A stretch of 64,000 nucleotides of DNA, from positions 474,170 through 538,169 of the forward strand of contig JASANG010003130.1 in the NCBI GenBank assembly GCA_030248215.1, read 5' to 3'. Positions 27,101-38,397 of this stretch are shown here, in pieces (within the stretch, counting starts at the first letter, position 1; every line of letters begins with the position of its first letter). Below the pieces are notes generated by a model. It searched no databases, was not told where the DNA came from, and saw only the letters and a list, made by a program, of their open reading frames with translations. Origin of the DNA: Enoplolaimus lenunculus (lineage: Eukaryota; Nematoda; Enoplea; Enoplida; Thoracostomopsidae). Position numbers and translations under genes: made by a program.

Positions 27101-27350
27101 AAACAGTGCGGTTCCGTACGACCATCCATACGCACGATATGTATAATCATTTTCACACGCAAATAATTGTCGACTGCAATATTTAGACTCAACCTATTTA
27201 TCCTTAAGGTTACACATGACAGTTCTCGAAACTGACAGTTCATCACTTGCGTACAGCTTTTACTTAAACCTACTTTGGGTGTGACATTTCCTCGACAGGC
27301 TGCAATTCTCCATTCACAAACAAGCTGTCCGAATCCAGTGTTGAATCCAT
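18118..27350 (-). CDS. MARS1: Cytosolic methionyl-tRNA synthetase (MARS1), 16 coding exons, no GST-like N-terminus
   Basis: Charges tRNA(Met) with methionine in the cytosol. Coding exons in transcript order: 27350-27274, 26095-25979, 25424-25221, 24957-24868, 24547-24358, 24036-23860, 23289-23194, 22959-22842, 22619-22486, 22030-21951, 21486-21355, 21077-20973, 19825-19639, 19169-19086, 18702-18655, 18291-18118. They sum to 2013 bp (670 residues) with GT-AG junctions and matching phases. Seen: class I HIGH variant PHLG near residue 49; long matches to animal MARS1 around [15 protein letters not shown]; a CxxC zinc knuckle near 175-210; KFSKS (KMSKS loop) near 365; the anticodon-binding helical domain; a C-terminal WHEP domain ([14 protein letters not shown]) and lysine-rich tail. 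Human MARS1 is about 900 residues; the missing part is the N-terminal GST-like region. An in-frame TAA directly precedes the chosen ATG, so this start is firm unless an upstream exon is spliced in. Introns hold several MITEs. Confidence 0.95.
18490..18642. mobile_element. Hairpin MITE family C copy in MARS1 intron 15
   Basis: Left GCCCATGTTAATTACAGGGT, right complement GGCGTATGTTAGTTATGAGG, with a CCTAAGCC-type core. It ends about 12 bp from the 48-bp MARS1 exon at 18655-18702. Confidence 0.65.
19905..20338 (+). mobile_element. MITE family A copy 2, in MARS1 intron 12
   Basis: Near full-length copy with both inverted ends (ATACTGTATTGACCCGAATA on the left, CTTATTAGGATCAATACAGT on the right). 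It lies in the intron between exons 21077-20973 and 19825-19639 and interrupts no coding sequence. Confidence 0.8.
22316..22478. mobile_element. TTAGGC-rich MITE-like element in MARS1 intron 9
   Basis: Contains AGGGGTCTGCCTGCTGGGAG at one end, a core of GCTTAGGCTTATG units and TACATGGGCCATGTTTTA at the other. It abuts the donor of the exon 22486-22619 that encodes the KMSKS loop. Confidence 0.45.
26330..26740 (+). repeat. Duplicated tRNA-derived SINE-like segment upstream of the MARS1 catalytic exons
   Basis: A 125-bp block (GTAAGCATGTGAGACATGCT to GAGGCGGGCTRCGTGGCGCA) occurs twice, at about 26330 and 26550. Each copy runs into a tRNA-like head: TGGCGCAGTGGTAATAGCGT (resembles tRNA-Val with a TAC anticodon region) and TGGCGCAGTGGTAGAGTGCT. 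These fit the Pol III A box; GAGTTCGATCC after the second fits a B box. Anticodon and T stems do not pair well, so these are tRNA-derived repeats, not working tRNA genes. They lie in MARS1 intron 1. Confidence 0.6.
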
Positions 27351-27610
27351 TTAGTACAAATCTACGTTCACTTTAAATAAATATGCTTCTAACAATAAGA
27401 TATTTAGATATAGGAAAGGAAACCTCCAAATTGTTTTTCGTGAGAGATATATGAACAGGCAGGTGTTTTGGTTACGAAAAATAAAATATTGCAAATACCC
27501 CTCCACTAGCTAAATATTTATCGTCCCAATGGCAGTGGCAAAACACCAGTCCAGTTATGTTACGTCACAAGATACATGTACACGCGTGCACCTTATAACA
27601 TCGGCCGCGT

Positions 27611-27683
27611 GGTGTATGGGTGGCGCGCTTGAGTCAAGAATGAGAGGTCTGGTGTTCGATTCCCGGCGTGGCCATATGATTAG
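27611..27683 (+). repeat. tRNA-like sequence (pseudo-tRNA or SINE head)
   Basis: GGCCGCG at 27603-27609 can pair with CGTGGCC near 27667-27673. GTGGTGTATGGGTGGC resembles an A box and GTGTTCGATTCC a B box. The anticodon arm does not form cleanly. Upstream of MARS1, opposite strand. Confidence 0.4.
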
Positions 27684-28639
27684 GAGAAATCAAGGGAAGC
27701 GTTTTGTATTTATATTCGCACTAGTTCAAGGAAAAAAGGTCATCTCGACCGTCGAGTTCTGGCAAGCCTCGTTTGATTCCATAAAACGGATTGGATTCTC
27801 GGATTTCTGCAAATGCTATAAGCACTGCATTCAATGCAAGCTTCTTTTATCATCACTTTTGACAATATATTGAGTATTGTTTGTTCACAGGAAAACTTTA
27901 TAGAAGACACTATTTTGCCCTAAACAAATTGTGTTGGTTGAAAGTCAGGGTCCCTTGCCGCTGCCCTTTAGCGTATTAATTGCTCACACCAAAGAAAAAT
28001 GAACACCGTGTAAATGTGCGTGCAATCAGTTTTTACATTGCAATTTGCGAATATGTGACTGATAGACACTCTTAAAATCACTGTGTATTTGCCTGTATTT
28101 TTATTGCGAGCTGTAGGCTATGCAGCTATTAAAATGTATACACCGTTGAACTCTTCTAGTCGAGTTCTATTGGATGCACTTCTTTCCATTTAACTCAAAG
28201 AGATTCTAGATAAATCTCTTAAGTCGACACTCTTTGTTTCTTTTTTCTCCTATCATTTGCCTGTTTTAAAAGGTAACATTTTAATTTTTAATATACGAAA
28301 AAATATTCAAATAATCGTTCTGCAATCATGCTTAACCGGTGCATTTATTTTTCCCGTCGATAGCGAAATAAAATACAGAAGTTGTGGCGCAAGTAAGGGC
28401 TAGAATTTCAATAAAACGTCAAACTTTAATGACCCATACATTTTGAACCAGGTGCCCTACAGTTGTAGGAAAGAAACCATTAAACCGAACGCATCGAGAT
28501 CTATAAAACAAACAATTTTTCATTAAATTTCTAGGGGGTTGAAATTTTGTACCTTCATTCGAAACATTATTAGATCTTCCGGCACCATCTACGCGGTACT
28601 TGGTGATCAGAACGTATTGAAATAGACTCTACTCAATGT
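27684..28639. other. Region upstream of MARS1, no gene seen
   Basis: The stretch 5' of the MARS1 start would hold its promoter, but no TATA box or other element could be assigned. Confidence 0.4.
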
Positions 28640-28922
28640 TCTGTAGTGACCCGTTGAGACTGATATTTATTTTGCCTCTCCTGGAAAACCCCAACCTATT
28701 CGGTTGCGTACTGTTATTTATATTTAACCCACGCTCCACCACCTTTCGTTTACTGATATATAAGGTATATATACTGCAATTATCCGTTAAATTAAACGTT
28801 TGTCTTGTGTCAGAAACTTGATTTACAATGCATGGTTATGTATACTTAGGAATGTACTGTCATAACCTAAGTATGCTCTAAAGTTTCGAAATCAACTATA
28901 TTTGGTCCTGGAGTCATTTAAT
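28640..28922 (+). mobile_element. MITE family A copy 3, truncated
   Basis: Left end (CTGTAGTGACCC) and about 280 bp of the body match the other copies. It stops at the TCCTGGAGTCATTTA block, where a family F element begins, so the latter probably interrupted or replaced the right half. Confidence 0.65.
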
Positions 28923-28937
28923 CAACAGAAATCTTCA

Positions 28938-30105
28938 TTAAAGACCAGTCGTAGTGGGACTACATTTATTGAGCGAAGCTCGAACACACGTAAGCAATTA
29001 AGGTAATATGCAAATTAGTTATTAACTAACTATTAATTTATCGGCTTTGGAGGTTTGTAAGCAATTTCGTCAGATTCCTCGCACGCAAAAACCTTTCAGC
29101 CACTCTATAATAATTATTGGAATAATTCAAAAAGTCTGAATTTTGTCTCGTCAATTAAGCAAATATGCTAATTATCTATTAACTAACTATTCGACAATCG
29201 CCTTTAAAGGTTTGTAGACAATTTATTCAGATTCCTCGCACCCTAAAACCCTTTAGTGCTGAAATTATATTGCTTTTAATCTTAATAATTATTGAAATAA
29301 TTTAAAAAGTCCTCATTTTGTTTGGTCAATTAAGCTAATATGCAAATTAGCTATTAACTAAATATTCAATTATCGGTTTTGGAGGTTTGTAAACAATTTA
29401 TTCAAACTCCTCGCACCTGAAAACTCTTTAGTGCTGAAATTATATTGCTTTTAACCTTAATAATTAGTGAAATATTTTAAAAAGTTCTAATTTAGGCTTA
29501 TAAACTATGCTAATATGCAAATTGTCTATTAGCTAACTACTAAATTATTGGTTTTAGACGTTTGTAAACAACTTATTTAGATTCCTCGCACCTAAAACCC
29601 TTTAGTGCTGAATTTATATTGCTTTTAACCTTAATAATTAGTGAAATATTGTAAAAAGTCCAAATTTAGGCTTATAAACTATGCTAATATGCAAATTATC
29701 TATTAGCTAACTGCGCAATTATCCGTTTTGGAGATTTGTAAACAGTCTACGCAGATTCGTCGCACCCAAAAACTCTTTAATGCTAAAATTAGATGGCTTC
29801 TAACTGTAATAATTAGTGAAATATTGTGGAAAGTCCTCATTTAGGCTTAATTAATTATGCAAATTAGCTCGTAGCTAATAAACGGCTTAAAATTTTCAAA
29901 CCCCAATGCGAGGTTAACATCCCAGGATAATTGGCTTTCAAACAAAAAAAGCTTATCAAAATCTGTTCGGCCGTTCCTGAGATTCTTTTCGGACGGACAG
30001 ACGGACAGACAGACAGACGGACGGACGGACATCCACCTTTCGACCCCCAAGTACAAAACATAAAACGCTTCGCGAAACTCCGAGCTTCGCTCAACAAGTT
30101 ATAGG
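28938..30105. mobile_element. Satellite-bearing inverted-end element (family F), long copy
   Basis: Same ends and right-terminal block as 13918-14686 but with about five internal 165-177-bp repeats instead of three, plus an expanded GACGGACA microsatellite (about 29995-30030). It follows directly on a truncated family A MITE. Difference in repeat number indicates internal expansion or contraction. Confidence 0.8.
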
Positions 30106-31596
30106 GCTACAAACCTTGCTTAAAGTGTCTATACTAAGCCAAAATCGAACTTGTCATGTTTTCCATCTATTGACTACTAATTTACACTTAAGTAAAAGCC
30201 CAGCAGTTAGCTACTTTTCTGTAAAAGACATCTGTTTCCGCTAAATTTGTGTCTATTTAAACGTTCAAATTTTGAAAAAAGAGGAACCGTCATCGTATTT
30301 TTTAAACATCATCTATTACAAACACTTACAAATTGTTTAATAAAAGGCATGCCGATAAACTGTAACGGGTCGTTAGAACTAAAGCAAATGCTGATTTTTA
30401 TGCTCATAATGTTAATAACATGCCATTTATTTGGCACACGTATTATCAAAAGTGTGATTCACAATTAGACGTTTAGTTTTAAAAATGTACTCTGTCTCAT
30501 TTTAGTAGCCCTACAATATGAAATTGTTGCTAGAAGGACAAGGGGATAGGTGAGTTAAGATGTTTCAATCTATAAATCGGTTATGCTATCAAAAAATTTC
30601 TCACATAAACGGACGAAGATTTCGATGGGGCAGCGACCCTCTTCGTTTCCACTTGTTGTTTCGGCCCTTCGACAGTTTAGTCGGCAGTTGTGTGTATGAA
30701 ATAGTTTTTAAAAACGTTTTTACTGTGTTGAAAATTGTATTATATTTGTGCGTTGTTCAAAACTGACTCAGTTTAAATAAAAAATTTTGACAAACGTAAA
30801 CATTTTGTTGTTTTTTATCGTGGACGTCCGTCACTATTTTGTTCGTTGTAATATTTCAGAGACTTCAAGTTTTCTTGCATATGCGTCGGAAATTTTGGGA
30901 TTCATTGAATGAATACTTTAAAATTCAATATTATACCCGTAAACTCAATTTTCACTCTTTATCTTTCAAGTTTCTTACATATACGAATCAAAATGATTTC
31001 TAAGTTGTTTTCGTTGACCAAGAAATTTGCTTTTCATGTCCCGTAAATTTTTGTCCGGCTCCACTTTGCGAGGACCGAAGTTCGTTACCCCCCCCACTGC
31101 GACCGAACTTTTTTTGTTCAAAATTTTAAAACTATGTAGCCGGTCCGTAGCAAGATTGCCACTGCGGCAACATTAGTAAGCCCCAACGTTTTTCCAGCTT
31201 AATAAAATGGCGTAAATCGTTCTTCATACAACAAACGTTAAACCTCATTTGTGATCAACTCGAGCAATTTCGTCGGAACGTGGTCGTCGGAACGTATTCA
31301 GTGGGTCAGGTATCGTTTCGATAGGGTATAACGTCATGTTAACGCTGTTGGCAGGCGCGACATTTTAGAGCCTGTAGAAAAGTGAATTTTTTCTCGTTTC
31401 TTACAACTTTGCGGTATGGTTTATCAGGTCGAGGAAAAGACTCTCGAACAGCCTCGAGGACCTCCGTATACCGAGGGCCCAAACGTAAACGACCAAGATC
31501 CCTATTTCCGATGTGATCCGATCAACTTCTTGTGGTTCACCAAGGCCTTGTCTATCATATGAAATACATAATTCAGTGTTCAGTGCCGTGGCTACC
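30106..31596. other. No gene seen
   Basis: Short frames only (30247-30468, 30560-30766 on plus; 31401-31616 on minus), none recognisable. A C-run lies near 31085. Confidence 0.45.
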
Positions 31597-31803
31597 ACAC
31601 TGCAAAAATTTCTCAATCAAATTGACTCTCCGAAATAGACTTTCCGGAACTACACAAACTGAGTCACATTCGACTCTGCCAGAGTCAAATTCGACTCACT
31701 GAACCGCACATTTGACTCCGGCGGAGTCGAATTTGACTCAGTTTGTGCGGTCCCGAAAAGCCTATTTTGGAGGTGTTAATTTGCCTTGCTATTTTTTACA
31801 GTG
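31597..31803. mobile_element. Palindromic MITE family B (GAGTCAAATTCGACTC)
   Basis: About 207 bp, almost wholly self-complementary: CACTGCAAAAA at the left, TTTTTTACAGTG at the right, and repeated GAGTCRAATTYGACTC blocks in the middle. It would form a near full-length hairpin. No coding capacity. Confidence 0.8.
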
Positions 31804-32528
31804 CATGTTCGTTCTTAGGGCTACCGGGGTCTTTGGTATAAGAGGAAAAAGCATCCGCTATGGAATTCTTCTGCTTATCACTCGTTTCCTCACTAGGTTT
31901 CTACCTACTGTTTAAAATATTATGCCCCGCATAGGCGTCCCTAATTTTGTCAACTGCTGTGCCCCTGATTGATCCTTGACAAGAAGTCCCATCTAACAAC
32001 TTTAATAAAGGTCTCAGATACTCTCGAGGCAGCACTGCCAATTAGTTTATTCGAAAAATATCTGAACACTGCTTGACACAGAGTGACATTCCCCCCTTAT
32101 TGGCAGTTCTATACCGTTTTATGGGTTTGCACAAGAGGGTTCGCTAGCTGGCGAAAGCTAACCCCTCACCCCTAGAAAATTTTTCGGGCCTTATCTAAAA
32201 TATGGAACCACTGAAAGTTATTTATAATCCTGAAACATGTTGGGCCGCCTACGGACTTGTGGTTTGAGGACACAGAGCAGTAATTTGAGTCTATGGAAAT
32301 TAGAACAGATGTTCTTTGCGTATCAGATCCTATTGGGTCGTAACCCTGGCGCATACTTATGTATTTTGTGTATGTATATATATTATATATATATTATATA
32401 TTTATATATGATAGAGATGTCCCAGTTCAGTATTGTATCCGGGACTGAGGTAAGCAAAATACACTAAACCTAAAATTTTATGTACCTTTTGCGTAATCAT
32501 GTACCTGGGAGTACGGTACAGTTTTTAT

Positions 32529-32624
32529 CATATCGCGTCGCGCGACATTTTGTTGATACTCACATGTTGTGAAGTTATTGTCAATGCGTTAGTTATTTCC
32601 CATATCGCGTCACGCGACATTTTG
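32529..32624. repeat. Paired CATATCGCGTCRCGCGACAT boxes
   Basis: Two 24-bp direct repeats 72 bp apart, each containing the short palindrome GTCGCGCGAC or its one-base variant. CpG-dense in AT-rich surroundings. Function unknown. Confidence 0.6.
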
Positions 32625-32699
32625 CCTATGACACTGTAGTATGCTTGCCCTGCTGCGGTTGGGTTCTAGCTAAAGTGCGCCACTTGACATCGATTTTCT

Positions 32700-32859
32700 G
32701 GCCAATGTTACTTTAAGGGGCGTAACAGTATATTAAGCGTATTCCTAAGCCTAAGCCTAAGCCTAAGCCTAAGCTTAAACAAAAAATGGAATCTAGCATC
32801 TAAACCTACTCTTTTATGGACCCACCAGAAACCTGGACGCCCTTAAAGTAACATGGGCC
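32700..32859. mobile_element. Hairpin MITE family C copy
   Basis: Inverted ends GGCCAATGTTACTTTAAGGG and GGCCCATGTTACTTTAAGGG; the core is a CCTAAGCCTAAGCC run. A second copy lies at 33374-33526. Confidence 0.75.
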
Positions 32860-33373
32860 GATTTTATGGTACCGCCCATGGTACTGTATAGCCCTGGCCC
32901 CGGCACCCGCTCCCATGAACAAGCATACAGTGCACCGCATTTATACAGGAACTAAAACTGCAAACCATTTATATGTGCATGCAAGTTTGTCTTTCGATTT
33001 ATGCAATAATGTCCGTTTTTTTTAGTTTTTTGAAAAATTTAAATCTGTTAAAATTTGAAAAATAGGCGTACTTGAAGTGAATCACACACATGTTGTGAGG
33101 CGTTTGTTTCAATTTTTTTCTCGCAAGCGATTGGATGCTGTCATTATTGTTTATGGTTTGCATAAGTTCTTCTGAGAAAGCGAAGTTTAAAATTAAATTT
33201 CAAATTTTAATGCAACCCTCATGGTCTGAAAGCCATCAGTAAGTAAAGCCGGATATAACATTGATACCCGGGACATCCGTTAAAGAACTTTACTATTCAG
33301 CTCCGATTGCAGCGTTTTGTAACTTAACGTCCGGTCGCACTCCTGCTTAACGATACCTTAGAATAGGAAAGAT

Positions 33374-33526
33374 GGCCAATGTTACTTTTAGGGCCGTAAC
33401 AGTAGATTAAGCGGACTCCTAAGCCTACGCTTGAGCCTGAGCAACGAAATGTTGTCTGAAATGTATTAAGCCTACTCTTTTACAGACCCACCAGAAACCG
33501 GGACGGCCCTAATGGTAACATGGGCC
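33374..33526. mobile_element. Hairpin MITE family C copy
   Basis: Ends GGCCAATGTTACTTTTAGGG and GGCCCATGTTACCATTAGGG on opposite strands; the core is closely similar to 32700-32859, including GACCCACCAGAAACC. Confidence 0.75.
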
Positions 33527-34184
33527 GGACAGTTAATGGTAAAAGTTGACTCCCACTGGTAGCTTAGGAGTCATTTTTATGTGTAAAAATATGACCGGGA
33601 TGACACTTTTTACATGAGTCATTTATAAACGCTACAATGGACTGCAGTGGTCACCGTAAACACCTTTATATCTAAAGAAACTTTTTCAGACTTGATGCAC
33701 CGCTCGTAAAACATACCGTCACCATCAGTGATATAAATCACACAATATTTTCAGTCACCTGATATTCGCCGCGCTAAAACATTGTATGACGTTGTTCTGT
33801 GCTCTTGGTTATTATGCAGTTCAATGATGCATTTCATACTGTGATATTCCATGAATTGGATAAAAATACGAGCATCGCACTTAAACATTGCATTCGATTA
33901 AGTCTTCCAACTTGAAATTCTGGCTGTATGTACGGATTTGAGAGTTGTAGTTCGGTCAAATAAACGCATGACTGTTGTATAGTTGAACTTAACGTAGATT
34001 GAGCATGGAGTTTGCGCCAAATAAGTCGTTCAGATCAGTTTATCTATAATTTGATACTTTTTTACGCAGTAGCCGCCTGGTTTAATAACATTGACCCTTG
34101 TTGGAATTCTACTATTACGATGACGGTATAGCATATAATATTGACACCACTTAAAATTAACTTCCAGTCAATATTATAGTATTA

Positions 34185-34598
34185 TACTGCAGTGACCCAA
34201 ATAAGAAGGGGTAACAAAAGGGTGGGTCCCCATTTTGAGTCCCAGATAATTGAGTCCGTATCCTTAATAAGAGTCCGTAAAGCGGATTGAACCCCTAAAC
34301 CCAAATTAAAGTCGATAAATGTCAACTATCCCAAAATGCAGTACATAAATGACTCCAGCGCCCCATACAGTTGAGTTTGAAATTTTAATGCATACTTAGT
34401 TTTGAAAGTACATTCTTAAGTATAACCTTACATTAACGCTCAAGGTTTTGAGACAAGACAAGTAAACATCGAATTCAACTACCGGATATATATCCAGTAA
34501 CGAAGGGCGGGCTAAAAATCATAGTCAGTAACCGGATAACAGGAGACTAAAAGAGGTCAAATAAATACCATTCCTCTCTTGTTTGGGACAGTCCAGTA
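34185..34598 (-). mobile_element. MITE family A copy 4
   Basis: Starts with TACTGCAGTGACCCAAATAA and contains the GAGTCCGTATCC and AAAGTACATTC blocks of the family in reverse orientation. The right end is more diverged (GGACAGTCCAGTA). Another copy follows about 50 bp away. Confidence 0.65.
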
Positions 34599-34659
34599 GA
34601 TATAATTTCGACTCACAAGTTAATAGAACATATAATATTAACTCTGTCTACGTAATATT

Positions 34660-35088
34660 GCCTTCCCCAGTTACGGTACCCATCGCAGAATGAGAATCCA
34701 AACAATAGGAGTCCGTATCCCTAATAAGAGTCCGTGAGCGGATAGAGTCCCTAAACCCTAATTAGAATCCATAAGCGTCAATTATCCCTAATTGCAGCGC
34801 ATAAATGATTCCAGGACCAAATAAAGTTCAGTTCAAAACTTTAAAGCGTACTTTAGTTTTGAAAGTAACATTCCAAAGTATAACCTTGCATTATCGCTCA
34901 AGTTTTTGATGCAAGGCAAAAATTGCTGAATTCAACGGATAGGTGCAATACCGGATATAAATCAGTAACGAGGGGTGGCGGAGGGCGGGGTGAAACTAAG
35001 TACCATTCCGTAACCGAATAACTGGGGGTACCATCTGGAGAGACCAAATAAATATCAGTCCCCACTTCTTATTCGGGTCACTACAGTA
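34660..35088 (-). mobile_element. MITE family A copy 5
   Basis: Reverse-orientation copy ending in TTATTCGGGTCACTACAGTA; the left end is degraded. It sits next to copy 4 in the same orientation, either as two insertions or a local duplication. Confidence 0.7.
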
Positions 35089-36929
35089 TTTAGAAAAACA
35101 TTTATTTACCCTATGATAATTAAAACTTCGAAAAATTTTCATTTAACACTCCATTGTTTCGTTAATAGTCTCATTCTATTTTTCGGTAACACTGTCCGCC
35201 GTGCTGTCCTTTGACCAAAAAACACTCATTTGTTTTAGAAATCTGTTGCTTCTAAAACCCGCTTTTCAGTACTTCAATGTTGCATTTTCAAGATGAATTC
35301 AAATTATATCTCAATAGAAATGCTTCTATTTCTTTCGGGTGCCCCGTTTCCTGATTTTCAATACGAAAACTTTTTGTCAGGATTTATAAGTAGCTAAGAT
35401 TGTGTTAAAGTTGTAGCTCGTTTTGCTCTTGACGTTTTTCCACTATTATATATTGTGTGCCATCCCTAAGGCGATCCCGGTTGGCCATTCCACTGCTAAG
35501 TCTTGGGACCTTTTCAGCGGTTACAGACACAATACATTGTAACTTATTTTGCACAGACGGCTAACCACTAGTTGATAATTTAGTAGCCAAATACAAGGAT
35601 GCGTCCCGCGTAAGCGCGCCAAACTACTACACTTGGCAACGCCAATCTTGTGAACAATAAAGAAATCTCGGCTAAGCTATCTATAAGCTACGCAGACTTA
35701 TTTGAGTTCGGAATATTAAATTCGTAACAAATTCGTAAAGCGATTTAACCTTTGTTTCTTTGGTATTTATCGCTTTACCACTTCGAATTTAGAATCATTC
35801 ACTGGAGCTTACTTTTCGCTCTCAAGCCCAATGGACGTCAACGCCGGTTTGACCAGTCCAGCCGAACCCGTCATTTTGGGATGTGAATGCGGCTAAAATA
35901 GTAAGCTTGCAATCAGTGTCAAAACTTTTCTAGGACAGCCAGAATTTTTCAGGGTGGCTGGGCCTCAGCTGGCCCCCCTCTGGTTACGAGCTCCCGGTCT
36001 GTAAGTGGCCAATCCACTTTTTTTCGGACAGTCGACCGTTGAACAAACGATCTAAGGTGAGAGGGCACAAATACTGAACGGCGATACGGAGCTGGAGCAG
36101 GCCAGCCAGCTCGCCTAACTAGGGGGGCTGATAATTTTTCAGGAGAGGCATACGAAGATTTCTATTGACTTACAAGCAAGGTTGAACATTTGCTAGGGTG
36201 AGCAAAATTTTTGCAGAGGGGCTGAGCCCCCTGCTTCCCCCATTGGCTACGGGCCCGAGCTGCAGTTGTTACACATCAATGTATAAAATGTTCCGAAACA
36301 ATTTTAAAATCGCTGAAATACAGCAATACCTATGTTATGTTGGCCATTACATTTTTTATTGCAGCCGATGTAGCTGCTGTTTTTTAATTGCAAAGGCAAC
36401 TTTCTAAACGCCGTTTTTAGTATTTCTAACACATTTTTTGTGTAATAAAATGCGTTTTTGTTTACTTTTTGCAATATGTCATTGTCTACAGAATCGCGCG
36501 GGGGGGGGAAGAAAATGAAAACGTTGACACAATACCAATTGTCTATTTAGTGTTGCGTTGGATGCGCAGGCGGTTTTGCGATTGATGTAAAGTTTATTTT
36601 AAGAACAGTGGCAATGTTTATTTTTTGAGTTCAGATTTCAGCCATCGAAGTATCAGTAAAATTTTTTTGGACGGCGCTGACACTGCGACGTGAAAGATCG
36701 AACCATAAAGATTTATTTTGTTCATACAGAAAAATCTTACGCTGTATAGACAATGGTTGCTTTTTAAATCCAAGCTTTTTTGTCAAATTTCATTTGAAAT
36801 TAAAACTTGTGCTGTCAAAAATTGTTTCGTGTTTTAGTATGTTTAACGAATCCGTAACAAAAAATTTAAATCGGAATTGTCAATATGTGAACACATTAGA
36901 GAACCCGACAAATGGTCGTAGATGGAATT
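35089..36929. other. No gene seen; degenerate MITE pieces
   Basis: Fragments with CTGGCTACGGG-type ends occur near 35930-36010 and 36190-36260, and a G-run near 36500. The remaining sequence shows nothing I can assign. Confidence 0.4.
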
Positions 36930-37125
36930 TTTGGATTCTGTTATTTCAGGATATACACAAACGTGGGATTTTGAGATTTCGGGATATGGTCGATGGTGGA
37001 TTTTTGGGAGTTTAGGATTTCTGGATATGGTCGAAGGTGGTATTTTTGGATTTTGGGATTTTCGGATATGGTCGAAGGTGGGATTTTAGGATTCAGGGAT
37101 TTCGGGATACAGTCGAAGGTGGAAT
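36930..37125. repeat. Minisatellite, about 40-45-bp GGATATGGTCGAAGGTGG unit
   Basis: About five degenerate copies of GGATTTTGGGATTTCGGGAT, ATGGTCGAAGGTGG. It leads directly into the CCTAAGCC-rich stretch. Confidence 0.75.
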
Positions 37126-37675
37126 GTTCCTAAAACCTAAACCTAAACCCAGGCCTACGTCTAAGTCTAAGCCTAAGCCTAAGCATAAGCTTAAGCCTAA
37201 GCTTAAGTATGAGATTTAGGCCAAGGGTCATTTAGGATCTAATCCATGTTTAAACCAAAGCCTATTCCTAAAGCTTTAACCTAAAGCAGAAGCCTACGCC
37301 ATTTACGGTCTAATTTATGCTTATATCAAACCCTACTCCTAAGCATAAGCCTAAGCACATGCCTAAGGGTAAACCAAGATGAAGCCCATGCCTAAGGGTA
37401 AGCCAAGCCTTGTTTAAACCATAGCCTATTCATAAATCCTCAGCTTAAGCCTAAGCCTATGATTTAGCCAAAGGGTCATTTAAGATCTAATCTATGTCTC
37501 AACCAAAGCCTATTGCTAAAGCCTCTGCCAAAGCCTAAGCCTATGCGAGTTATGGTCGAATTCATGTTTAACCAAAGCCTGCTCCTAAAGCATATGCCTA
37601 ATCCTAAGCACAAGCCTAAGCCTAAGCCTACGCTAAAGCCTATTAAACCTAAGCGTAAGCTGTAGCGTAAGTCAA
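37126..37675. repeat. Long degenerate CCTAAG/AAGCCT array
   Basis: About 550 bp dominated by CCTAAGCCTAAGC units broken by variants such as CCTACGCC and CATAAGCC, with higher-order repeats (TCATTTAGGATCTAATC-like). Resembles an expanded core of the family C elements; not a telomere. Confidence 0.8.
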
Positions 37676-38397
37676 AAAATCAATATCTAAGCTTTACGTA
37701 AACGATAATTTTTAGGCAAACATATTAATATACGACAAAGCGGTGGCTGCACTTGTAGGTGGTACAGGTCCATTTCTAAAACTCAACAAATCTGGTTGGG
37801 CTGAACATAAAACACAAATTTTGGCAGGAAATTGAAATTTCTGACACTTTACGCAACTTTCCTAAGTGATAAAACGATTTATTTCCTTATCTGTATTATT
37901 AGCACGGGGTCCTCGTGCTATTTTAGGTGCTACGCTTTAAGTCAATGTTTTAGGTACTACAACCCCTCAATATTTTCAGGCTAATTTTGCCAGCAGATGT
38001 GGAGTAAATACTGTGAAAACCAGACTAAAGACGCTGACGTCGACTCGAGTAGAATTTTGTATTTTTCAAAGCTTTTGCTTCCATTGGCATTCGAATATTT
38101 TAACATTTAGTCACAGTTCAGCATATAAAATGTGAATAATGCAGTATAGATACTATAAAGAGCACATTCACACGTTTCAAACACTGCTTTTTATGCAGCC
38201 AGAATTATGAGCTGTATAGTTGTTATGGACTACCGTTGTATAATCATATTACAAGAATCCGTATTGAATATATTTTTTCGATTTTTTTCCTAACATATTA
38301 TTTTAAAATGAAAAAGTTTGGCAAAGGCTAACGCTGATTTGTTTATCGCGTAAGCATTGTAACCAAACCCGTTGCTTGCAGCCTTGCTTATCCAGCA

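Noticed and set aside
13393-27350. A single MARS1-AIMP1 fusion gene
   Set aside because: MARS1 has its own stop after a typical lysine-rich tail, and AIMP1 has its own ATG after a splice acceptor. Fusion transcripts cannot be excluded from sequence alone.
37126-37675. Telomere or interstitial nematode-type telomere
   Set aside because: The CCTAAGCC units are degenerate and mixed with other words, and similar cores lie inside hairpin elements.
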